DNA of 6,705 bases, taken from Alphaproteobacteria bacterium. Its GTDB lineage: Bacteria > Pseudomonadota > Alphaproteobacteria > SMXP01. The first letter of the stretch is position 1, and every line of letters begins with the position of its first letter. Shown piece after piece: positions 1 through 6,627 of this stretch. Under the pieces are notes generated by a model. It was not told the origin of the DNA. It did not search any database and saw nothing but the letters and a program-made list of their open reading frames with translations. The DNA lies in assembly GCA_004356335.1 (NCBI GenBank), contig SMXP01000025.1, forward strand, positions 1 through 6,705, given 5' to 3'. The translations under genes were made by a program, and so were the position numbers.

Positions 1-7
1 CAGCTGG

Positions 8-112
8 CTAGAGCGCATTCAGGAAAAGTGGCCCCGGTTTTCCGTCCGAATGCGCGACAAAACAAGGACTTAGGGTCTGGTTTTGATTCTATCAAAACCG
101 GAAGGACCCTAG
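8..112 (+). repeat. 105-bp two-module palindromic repeat (RIME/Bru-RS-like), left copy
   Basis: Seen: the element starts with CTAG (8-11) and ends with CTAG (109-112). Module B (8 to about 73) contains a stem of GCGCATTC (13-20) with GAATGCGC (48-55), and inside it GGAAAA (22-27) with TTTTCC (38-43). Module A (70-112) is a second hairpin of 71-77 with 105-111 and 79-87 with 91-99, around loop TCT. A second 105-bp copy lies in opposite orientation at 6522-6626. Aligned end to end without gaps, the first 66 positions differ at only 3 sites and the last 39 match at 19. Known: short mosaic palindromic repeats of about this size are described in Rhizobium (RIME) and Brucella (Bru-RS). Inference: this is a member of such a dispersed, non-coding family. 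The family name is from memory of general architecture, not a search. Confidence 0.85.
52..112 (-). terminator. Probable gltB transcription terminator formed by repeat module A
   Basis: Read on the minus strand, the gltB stop codon TAG (111-109) is the foot of a hairpin. The outer stem is 7 bp (111-105 with 77-71) and the inner stem 9 bp (99-91 with 87-79), with a 3-nt loop (90-88), a 5-nt bulge on one side and 1 nt on the other. A T-rich stretch (TCCTTGTTTTGT, 68-57 and onward) follows the stem. This is compatible with an intrinsic terminator, although the T-tract is interrupted and begins a few bases after the stem. Module B's hairpin follows directly and could protect the 3' end or help stop transcription. 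Function is inferred from structure; the hairpin itself is plain in the sequence. Confidence 0.55.
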
Positions 113-3100
113 GCGCGCTGCACCGCCTCCTCAACGTCATCCGATAACGGATGGTCGAGCCGCGCGATCATTTCCTTGGGACAGATCTGCCAGAAACGGC
201 TGACCTCTAAATCCCAATGGGCCTCGATATTGGCGGCATAAATAGAATCGGTTTCCGCCACATGTTGGCGCACGAGTTCGTGGACAACACCTTCCCAATA
301 TTTCGATTGGATGCGCTGCCAGACCACTGCTTCATCGTTGATCCGCTGGCCCAAATCGAGATCGGGATCATAGACAAAAGCCATCCCGCCGGTCATGCCG
401 GCCGCGAAATTGTCGCCCACCGATCCGAGAATGACCACCACACCGCCGGTCATATATTCACAGCCATTCGATCCGCAGCCCTCGACCACAACATGCGCAC
501 CCGAATTACGTACGGCAAAGCGTTCGCCGGCCTGCCCGGCGGCATAAAGCGTGCCGGCCGTCGCGCCATAAAGCACCGTATTGCCAATGATCGTATTTTC
601 ATTTGTGCGGAGCTTGCTTGACGTCATGGGACGCACGACAATCGTGGCGCCGGATAAGCCTTTACCAACATAATCATTGGCATCGCCGAACACCTCAAAC
701 TTCATGCCCTGCACGCAGAACGCACCCAAAGATTGCCCGGCCGACCCGCGCAACCGAATGGTCAAATGACCCGGCTTGAGCCCCGCCATGCCGTATTTAC
801 GAACAATGTGTGATGCCATGCGCGCTCCGATCGCGCGCTGGGTATTACGCACCGTATAGGTGAGCTGCATCTTCTCGCCCATTTCAAGTAGCGGTGCCGC
901 ATCGCGGACCATTTGTGCATCGAGCGTATCATCAACCTCAGTGCGGCCTTCATTGGTGCAATAACGAGGATTATCCTGCTGCTCCGCTTGAACCAGTAAA
1001 GGATTCAAATCGAGATCATCAAGATGGGCCGCTCCCCTGCTGACTTGTGCCAAAAGATCGGTTCGGCCGATCACCTCATTGAGCGAGCGGAAGCCCAATG
1101 ACGCCAATATCTCACGCACCTCTTCTGCGATGAAGCTAAACAGATTGACCACTTTGTCCGGCGTACCGGTAAACCGTTCGCGCAAACTTTCATCTTGGGT
1201 GCAAACGCCCACGGGGCATGTATTGGAATGACACTGACGCACCATGATACAGCCCATGGCAATGAGCGCGGCCGTACCGATTCCGTATTCTTCGGCACCC
1301 ATCATGGCTGCGATGACCACGTCGCGACCCGTGCGTATACCGCCATCGGTGCGCAATGTGACGCGGTGACGCAAATTATTCAGGGTGAGGACTTGGTTGA
1401 CTTCGGTCAGACCCATTTCCCACGGCGTGCCGGCATATTTAATGCTGGTTTGCGGGCTCGCCCCCGTGCCGCCTGAATGGCCGGAGATAAGAATGATATC
1501 CGCCTTCGCTTTGGCCACGCCGGCGGCGATCGTGCCGATCCCCGTGGACGCAACCAATTTGACGCAGACTTTAGCCGTCATGTTTATTTGCTTGAGGTCG
1601 TAAATGAGTTGCGCCAGATCCTCAATGGAATAAATGTCGTGGTGAGGCGGCGGTGAAATAAGCGTCACCCCCGGAGTTGAATATCTGAATTTGGCGATCA
1701 TTTCGGTCACTTTGAAGCCCGGCAGTTGACCGCCTTCACCCGGCTTGGCGCCTTGCGCGATTTTGATTTCGATTTCCCGGCACTGATTGAGATATTCCGC
1801 CGTCACGCCGAAGCGGCCGCTGGCTACTTGCTTGACCGCCGAATTCGGATTGTCGCCATTGGGTAACGGCTTGAATCGCGCCGGGTCTTCACCGCCCTCT
1901 CCGGACACGGACTTGGCGCCAATACGGTTCATGGCAATGTTCAATGTACCGTGGGCTTCCGGCGATAACGCCCCGAGCGACATGCCCGGCGTCACAAACC
2001 GTTTGCGGATCTCATTGATGGATTCCGCTTCATCAAGCGGAATGGGGTCGAGACCTTCTTTGAAATCCAACAAATCGCGTATGGAAATGGGAGGTTGATG
2101 GCCGAGCGCCTGACTATACTTCTTGTATGTGGCGTAGCTACCCGAATTACACGCATGCTGCACTAAATGAATGAGCCGTCCTTCGAGAGCGTGGCTCTCT
2201 CCGTTACGCCTATACTTATAAAACCCGCCGACCGGTAACGACACCACATCTTGCCGGTAAGCGGTGCCATGAAGGGTAACCAGCTTCTTTTGAATGCCCG
2301 GCAGACCAATGCCTGAAATACGACTTGGCATACTCGGAAAGAACTCCGCCACCAGCGCACGGCTTAAGCCGAGCGCCTCGAAGTTGTATCCGCCACGATA
2401 AGAGGAAATAACCGAAATGCCCATTTTCGACATGATCTTAAGAAGACCTTGATCGACCACCTTCCGGTAACTGTCGATACATTGATTAAAGCTCAAATCT
2501 CCAAATAGGCCGCGGCTATGCCGGTCGGCGATTGATTCCAAAGCGAGGTATGGATTGATTGTTGTGGCGCCGACCCCAATCAGCACCGCAAAATAATGAG
2601 TATCAAGACACTCGGCCGATCGCACATTAATTGAGGTATAGGTTCTAAGACCCTGTGCCACCAAATGGGAATGCACGCCGCCCACCGCAAGAATCATAGG
2701 CATCGGGATTTTATCCGGGCCGCTCTTTGCGTCGCTCAGAACCAAGTGACTAAAGCCTTGGCGTACCGCATCTTCGGCCTCCACCCGCAAACATTCGAGC
2801 GCATCGCGCAAGGCGTGGTCGGCAAGCTGTCCTTGAGCATCCAGCGATAATGTGCAATCGATCTCGTAGGCCGTCTTGTCGAAATACTCTATCATTTTAT
2901 CGAGCATGCCGTTGGTCAGAACAGGGCTTTCGAGCGTAAACACATTGGTTTGCGAGGAATCCTCCGCCAGCACATTGCCCAAATTGCCAAATCGGGTGCG
3001 CAGACTCATGACGCGGGACTCCCGCAAACTGTCGATCGGCGGATTGGTGACCTGAGAGAAATTCTGGCGGAAGAAGTGCGACAGGGGTCGGTATCTGGTG

Positions 3101-4665
3101 GCCAGCACCGCAAGAGGCGTATCATCGCCCATCGATCCCACGGGCTCTTTCGTATTCTCCACCATGGGGTGAAGAATGAGTTCCATGTCTTCGATGGTGT
3201 AGCCAGCGGCTAACTGACGCTTCCGCAGTTCCGATTTTTCGAAAAGTCGCGGCTCCCGCGACGGGCGGATCTTGCCATCGAGTTCGACGATATTCTTGAT
3301 CCAGTCGCCAAAGGGCTGCGAACTCGCGAGCATATCCTTGAGTTCGGTGTTGTGATAAAATTTGCCATTGACTAAATCCACGCCGATCATTTCGCCCGGG
3401 CCCAGGCGGCCTTTCTCGATAATACTACTTTCATCAAGCGGTACCATTCCGGTTTCCGAACCAACAAAAAGTAGGCCGTCATCGGTCAGGGTATATCGCA
3501 TGGGTCTCAACCCATTGCGATCCATACCGGCGATCGCCCACACACCGTCGGTCGCTGTGATCGCCGCAGGCCCGTCCCACGGCTCCATGACCGAATTGGA
3601 ATAGGCGTACATGGCCCGATAGTTTTCGGGCATAACGGTTGCTTTCTTCGACCAGGCCTCCGGGATGAGCAAGGTCTTCGCCATGGGCAGGTTTCGGCCG
3701 GCCCGGACCAAAAGCTCACACACCTGGTCAAGCGCCGCGGAATCGGAGCTGCCGGACTGGATGACCGGCTTAATGTCGTCGCCATGTTCGCCAAAGACTT
3801 CGGAAGCCATGCGAATTTCATGGCTCCTCATCCAATTGGTATTACCGCGAATGGTATTGATTTCTCCGTTATGGGCGAGCAACCGAAACGGTTGCGCCAG
3901 CCACCATTGCGGGAACGTATTGGTCGAATATCTCTGATGGAACAGAACGACCGCCGAAGTGAAACTTTCATCTTGCAAATCGGGATAAAAAACCGCCAGC
4001 TGTTCGGCCAAGAACATCCCCTTATAGACCAGCGAATCGGTGGACAAGGAACAGATATAGAAATCGTTGATATTTGCCTCAAGAACCCGCTTTTCGATGC
4101 GCCTACGGATTAAATAGAGTTCCGATTCGGCCTCGTGCCGGCTGATGTCACGTGGGTTTTCGAACATAATTTGCTCGATTTCCGGTCGTGACGCTTTGGC
4201 CTTGGCTCCGATGACTGTGGTATTTACCGGCACCTGGCGCCAACCGTAAATATAATAGCCAAAACTCAATATTGCGCTTTCGACGATGGTTCTGCACGCT
4301 TCCTGCGCCCCATAATCCGTCCGTGGCAGGAATATCATACCGATTCCGACTGGCTTTTGGCTCGGTTCGTGGCCGGTTCGTGATATTTGTACCTTGAAGA
4401 AATCCTGGGGAACGTCGACGCGTATGCCGGCGCCATCGCCCGTCTTGCCGTCAGCATCGACCGCCCCACGATGCCACACCGCTTTCAATGCGGCGATCCC
4501 GGCGGTCACAACTTCACGCCGCGGCTTACCATCGATGGCGGCGACTAAACCAACGCCGCAGGAATCATGTTCTTGTGCCGGAGAATAGGCGTGATGGGCC
4601 TCAAGCTTGGCCGCGTTACGCTTATATTGGTCCAACTCTTTGATGGCGCGGGAATCATCCGTCAT
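109..4665 (-). CDS. gltB: Glutamate synthase [NADPH] large (alpha) subunit
   Basis: Converts L-glutamine plus 2-oxoglutarate to two L-glutamates in the cytoplasm, using electrons from GltD; this is the GOGAT half of ammonium assimilation. The product is 1518 aa, normal for bacterial GltB. ATG 4665 is chosen because it leaves a 35-residue propeptide before the N-terminal nucleophile Cys36 (motif HDSCGVG), as the family requires, and has a ribosome site 9 nt upstream. The frame stays open to an ATG at 4869, but that start would lie inside gltD. Visible parts: class II glutaminase domain (about 36-440) with Arg245 in HQRYSTN, Asn266-Gly267 in AHNGEIN and Asp308 in SDS; a central domain; the FMN/2-oxoglutarate synthase domain (about 850-1160) with GAKPGEGGQLPG (972-983), GHSGGTGASP (1062-1071) and TDGGIRTGRD (1106-1115); [3Fe-4S] cysteines 1139, 1145 and 1150; a glycine-rich C-terminal beta-helix (about 1295-1435). 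No key residue is missing. The stop codon lies inside a repeat. Confidence 0.97.
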   Translation of the reverse strand: MTDDSRAIKELDQYKRNAAKLEAHHAYSPAQEHDSCGVGLVAAIDGKPRREVVTAGIAALKAVWHRGAVDADGKTGDGAGIRVDVPQDFFKVQISRTGHEPSQKPVGIGMIFLPRTDYGAQEACRTIVESAILSFGYYIYGWRQVPVNTTVIGAKAKASRPEIEQIMFENPRDISRHEAESELYLIRRRIEKRVLEANINDFYICSLSTDSLVYKGMFLAEQLAVFYPDLQDESFTSAVVLFHQRYSTNTFPQWWLAQPFRLLAHNGEINTIRGNTNWMRSHEIRMASEVFGEHGDDIKPVIQSGSSDSAALDQVCELLVRAGRNLPMAKTLLIPEAWSKKATVMPENYRAMYAYSNSVMEPWDGPAAITATDGVWAIAGMDRNGLRPMRYTLTDDGLLFVGSETGMVPLDESSIIEKGRLGPGEMIGVDLVNGKFYHNTELKDMLASSQPFGDWIKNIVELDGKIRPSREPRLFEKSELRKRQLAAGYTIEDMELILHPMVENTKEPVGSMGDDTPLAVLATRYRPLSHFFRQNFSQVTNPPIDSLRESRVMSLRTRFGNLGNVLAEDSSQTNVFTLESPVLTNGMLDKMIEYFDKTAYEIDCTLSLDAQGQLADHALRDALECLRVEAEDAVRQGFSHLVLSDAKSGPDKIPMPMILAVGGVHSHLVAQGLRTYTSINVRSAECLDTHYFAVLIGVGATTINPYLALESIADRHSRGLFGDLSFNQCIDSYRKVVDQGLLKIMSKMGISVISSYRGGYNFEALGLSRALVAEFFPSMPSRISGIGLPGIQKKLVTLHGTAYRQDVVSLPVGGFYKYRRNGESHALEGRLIHLVQHACNSGSYATYKKYSQALGHQPPISIRDLLDFKEGLDPIPLDEAESINEIRKRFVTPGMSLGALSPEAHGTLNIAMNRIGAKSVSGEGGEDPARFKPLPNGDNPNSAVKQVASGRFGVTAEYLNQCREIEIKIAQGAKPGEGGQLPGFKVTEMIAKFRYSTPGVTLISPPPHHDIYSIEDLAQLIYDLKQINMTAKVCVKLVASTGIGTIAAGVAKAKADIILISGHSGGTGASPQTSIKYAGTPWEMGLTEVNQVLTLNNLRHRVTLRTDGGIRTGRDVVIAAMMGAEEYGIGTAALIAMGCIMVRQCHSNTCPVGVCTQDESLRERFTGTPDKVVNLFSFIAEEVREILASLGFRSLNEVIGRTDLLAQVSRGAAHLDDLDLNPLLVQAEQQDNPRYCTNEGRTEVDDTLDAQMVRDAAPLLEMGEKMQLTYTVRNTQRAIGARMASHIVRKYGMAGLKPGHLTIRLRGSAGQSLGAFCVQGMKFEVFGDANDYVGKGLSGATIVVRPMTSSKLRTNENTIIGNTVLYGATAGTLYAAGQAGERFAVRNSGAHVVVEGCGSNGCEYMTGGVVVILGSVGDNFAAGMTGGMAFVYDPDLDLGQRINDEAVVWQRIQSKYWEGVVHELVRQHVAETDSIYAANIEAHWDLEVSRFWQICPKEMIARLDHPLSDDVEEAVQRA

Positions 4666-4674
4666 CTCTTGCAA

Positions 4675-4680
4675 CCCTTT
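4675..4680 (-). promoter_or_regulatory. gltB ribosome binding site overlapping the gltD stop codon
   Basis: Minus-strand AAAGGG (4680-4675) lies 9 nt before ATG 4665 and shares two bases with the gltD TAA (4681-4679). This fixes the gltB start. With only 13 nt between the genes, it suggests translational coupling of the two subunits. Confidence 0.7.
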
Positions 4681-6175
4681 AAGAGGCCTCAGCCAAGCTC
4701 GATTGGCGCAATGCAACATTGTCACTTGTTGACGTGCCAACCGCCTTGGCGGTGAGGTAATCATCCATCGCCTCCGCTGCATCTCGGCCGTCTCGTATGG
4801 CCCAAACAACAAGTGAGGCTCCCCGTACAATATCCCCCGCTGCAAAAACGCCGTCGATATTAGACGCAAGAGTACGAAAATCAGCCTGCAAGGTTCCCCA
4901 GCGCGTCACGGCGAGCTTTGGTTCCTGAAATAATCCGGGAATGTCTTCAGGATCAAACCCCAAGGCCGTGATCACCAAATCCGCCTCAAGCGTGAAATCA
5001 GATTGCGGTATTTCTTCCGGTGTTTCTCGGCCGGACGAATCCGGTAAGCCGAGTCGCATGCGAATGGCACGGACCGAGCGAACACGGCCAATGCCGTCGG
5101 ATCGATCTTCGCCCAACAAAGCCTTGGGACCCGACAGCCAGATAAAGTCCACGTCTTCTTCTTCGGCGTGCATAACTTCGCGAATCGAACCGGGCATATT
5201 GTCTCGGTCACGCCGATAAAGACACTTGACCGATTTTGCCTCCTGGCGCACCGCCGTACGCACGCAATCCATGGCCGTATCGCCGCCGCCGATGACAACG
5301 ACATTCTTGCCGTGAGCATTGAGCGTGCCGTCGTCGAAGGCGGGCACATGGTCACCCAAACAATTTCGATTGGAGGCGGTGAGATAGGTCATCGCTTGGA
5401 CAACCCCATCAAGCCCTGTTCCCGGCACGCGAAGGTCGCGACCCGCATAGACACCCGTCGCAATGAGGACGACATCGTGTTTTTGTCTCAAATCAGCAAG
5501 TGTGGCATCGCGGCCGACTTCAAAATTGAGATGGAAACGAATGCCCCCATCGCGCAGACGTTGCGCACGACGCTCAACGATTTCCTTTTCGAGCTTGAAA
5601 TTGGGGATGCCGTAAGTCAGAAGCCCGCCGATGCGGTCGTAGCGATCATATACATCCACCCCATAGCCTTTTTGTCGCAATTCCTCCGCCGCCGCCAGGC
5701 CGGCCGGCCCCGCACCGATAATGCCGACCGTCTGATTCCGTTGCCAAAGCACCTTGATGGGTCTGACCCAGCCTTTCTCCCATGCGGTATCGGTCAGATA
5801 CTTTTCAACGGCGCCAATCGTCACCGTTCCGTGTCCGGATTGTTCGATAACGCAATTGCCTTCGCAAAGACGGTCTTGCGGGCAAATCCGCCCACAGATT
5901 TCGGGCATATTGTTGGTCGCTTGGCTGAGTTCGTAGGCTTCTTCGAGGCGACCTTCCGCCGTCAGCTTCAGCCAATCGGGGATATTGTTGTGTAACGGGC
6001 AATGGACTTGACAAAACGGCACCCCACACTGGGAACAACGGCTGGCTTGTTCGGCCGCCTTGTCGGCGGCGAATTCACTGTAGATTTCCATAAAATCGCC
6101 GAGCCGCGTGTCGACGGCGCGTTTATCCGGCATTTTCCGGTCTAAGTGCACGAATGTGAGCATACTTTCGGCCAT
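4679..6175 (-). CDS. gltD: Glutamate synthase [NADPH] small (beta) subunit
   Basis: FAD-dependent NADPH oxidoreductase that passes electrons to GltB through iron-sulfur clusters. The product is 498 aa, usual for the family. Seen in order: a cysteine-rich N-terminal domain with C47, C50, C55, C59 (CSQCGVPFCQVHC) and C94, C98, C104, C108 (CGRICPQDRLCEGNC), the two sets expected for the [4Fe-4S] clusters; an FAD dinucleotide fold GIIGAGPAGLAAA (151-163); an NADPH fold VVVIGGGDTAMDC (292-304); the C-terminal FAD-contact motif GVFAAGDIVRGASLVVWAI (442-460). ATG 6175 is chosen because AAGGGA sits 9 nt upstream; an in-frame ATG at 6163 has only a weak GAAAG before it. gltD is first in the operon with gltB 13 nt downstream, the reverse of E. 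coli gltBD. A paralogous GltD-like oxidoreductase is conceivable in general, but adjacency to gltB makes the assignment firm. Confidence 0.96.
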   Translation of the reverse strand: MAESMLTFVHLDRKMPDKRAVDTRLGDFMEIYSEFAADKAAEQASRCSQCGVPFCQVHCPLHNNIPDWLKLTAEGRLEEAYELSQATNNMPEICGRICPQDRLCEGNCVIEQSGHGTVTIGAVEKYLTDTAWEKGWVRPIKVLWQRNQTVGIIGAGPAGLAAAEELRQKGYGVDVYDRYDRIGGLLTYGIPNFKLEKEIVERRAQRLRDGGIRFHLNFEVGRDATLADLRQKHDVVLIATGVYAGRDLRVPGTGLDGVVQAMTYLTASNRNCLGDHVPAFDDGTLNAHGKNVVVIGGGDTAMDCVRTAVRQEAKSVKCLYRRDRDNMPGSIREVMHAEEEDVDFIWLSGPKALLGEDRSDGIGRVRSVRAIRMRLGLPDSSGRETPEEIPQSDFTLEADLVITALGFDPEDIPGLFQEPKLAVTRWGTLQADFRTLASNIDGVFAAGDIVRGASLVVWAIRDGRDAAEAMDDYLTAKAVGTSTSDNVALRQSSLAEAS

Positions 6176-6184
6176 GCTGGGATG

Positions 6185-6190
6185 TCCCTT
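6185..6190 (-). promoter_or_regulatory. gltD ribosome binding site
   Basis: Minus-strand AAGGGA (6190-6185) stands 9 nt before ATG 6175, a good Shine-Dalgarno match and spacing. It decides between ATG 6175 and the in-frame ATG 6163. Confidence 0.65.
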
Positions 6191-6521
6191 AGCCCGGTCA
6201 AATTAAGGTGTAGCTGTGGTCATTGCCGGTCGATCCCCCTACTCGGGCACCGTCCACCTTGCCTTCTCGCCACGTCATCCGGCGAAAAAGAAACCCAGCC
6301 CGTCAAGACTCTACAAATGATGACTTGTGTATAAGCTATTTAACCCTGAATTTCCAGGAAAAACAGAATAATAAGACAGGAATATTGACTTAACTTTACA
6401 GGAAGTGACCCGGTTTTTCCCACAGCACGGCGATTAATCCCCTTTACCACAAAATTATTGTCTCATATCGGAACTACTTTGTCTTTTTCCATTGACTTTC
6501 CGCACGTGGTAGAAACCAGCT
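6191..6521 (-). other. Non-coding leader and putative promoter region of gltDB
   Basis: About 330 bp between the gltD ribosome site and the right repeat, with no credible gene on either strand. The part next to gltD (6191-6300) is GC-rich; 6310-6480 is AT-rich, as expected of a promoter area. I looked for a minus-strand -35/-10 pair and found none that is convincing. TATTAT (6373-6368) is -10-like but has only AAGTTA 17 nt upstream, and TTGACG (6306-6301) has no -10 partner. An imperfect dyad CCTGAATTTCCAGG (6345-6358) could be an operator, but nothing identifies its protein. A promoter here is inferred from position only. Confidence 0.45.
6399..6420 (+). repeat. Possible decayed fragment of repeat module B
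   Basis: The 22 bases here (CAGGAAGTGACCC followed by GGTTTTTCC) match the module-B core CAGGAAAAGTGGACCC plus GGTTTTCC. The match requires a 2-base and a 1-base deletion and one extra T. Orientation is that of the left copy. The flanking GCGCATTC/GAATGCGC arms are not recognisable, so this may be a worn remnant or chance similarity. Confidence 0.35.
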
Positions 6522-6626
6522 CTAGGGCATGTTCACAAAAGATGGAATCGCTAACGTGCTCTAAGTCTTTGTTTTATCGCGCATTCGGACGGAAAACCGG
6601 GTCCACTTTTCCTGAATGCGCTCTAG
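6522..6626 (-). repeat. 105-bp two-module palindromic repeat, right copy (inverted)
   Basis: The reverse complement of this segment aligns without gaps with 8-112: same length, CTAG at both ends, and 63 of the first 66 positions identical. In + orientation module A comes first (6522-6563). It has an 11-bp stem, TAGGGCATGTT (6523-6533) with AACGTGCTCTA (6553-6563), that pairs throughout if two G-T wobbles are allowed. Module B follows (about 6560-6626) with the GCGCATTC-type stem (6578-6585 with 6613-6620). The two copies thus form an inverted pair around the gltDB operon with their A modules facing inward. The outer CTAG abuts the IS481-like element. Confidence 0.85.
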
Positions 6627-6627
6627 G

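Noticed and set aside
217..621. 134-aa plus-strand ORF and other shorter ORFs opposite or out of frame with gltB
   Set aside because: All are inside the intact gltB reading frame, without motifs or initiation signals.
4666..4869. Extended gltB start at ATG 4869 (1586-aa version)
   Set aside because: It would overlap the last 190 nt of gltD and put 103 residues before the catalytic cysteine. ATG 4665 has a ribosome site and leaves a propeptide of normal length.
5168..5995. 275-aa plus-strand ORF opposite gltD
   Set aside because: It lies wholly antisense to a well-supported gltD, has no ribosome site or recognisable motif, and is explained by codon bias on the other strand.
6146..6334. 62-aa plus-strand ORF spanning the gltD start and leader
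   Set aside because: It overlaps the gltD N-terminus antisense, shows no family features, and has no convincing ribosome site.
6385..6413. Plus-strand TTGACT (6385-6390) as a -35 box
   Set aside because: No TATAAT-like hexamer at 16-18 nt; the bases there are ACCCGG.
8..6626. The two inverted repeats as ends of a composite transposon carrying gltDB
   Set aside because: They are 105-bp non-coding palindromic mosaics without a transposase, and gltDB is a core housekeeping operon. Independent insertion of two copies of a common repeat is simpler.
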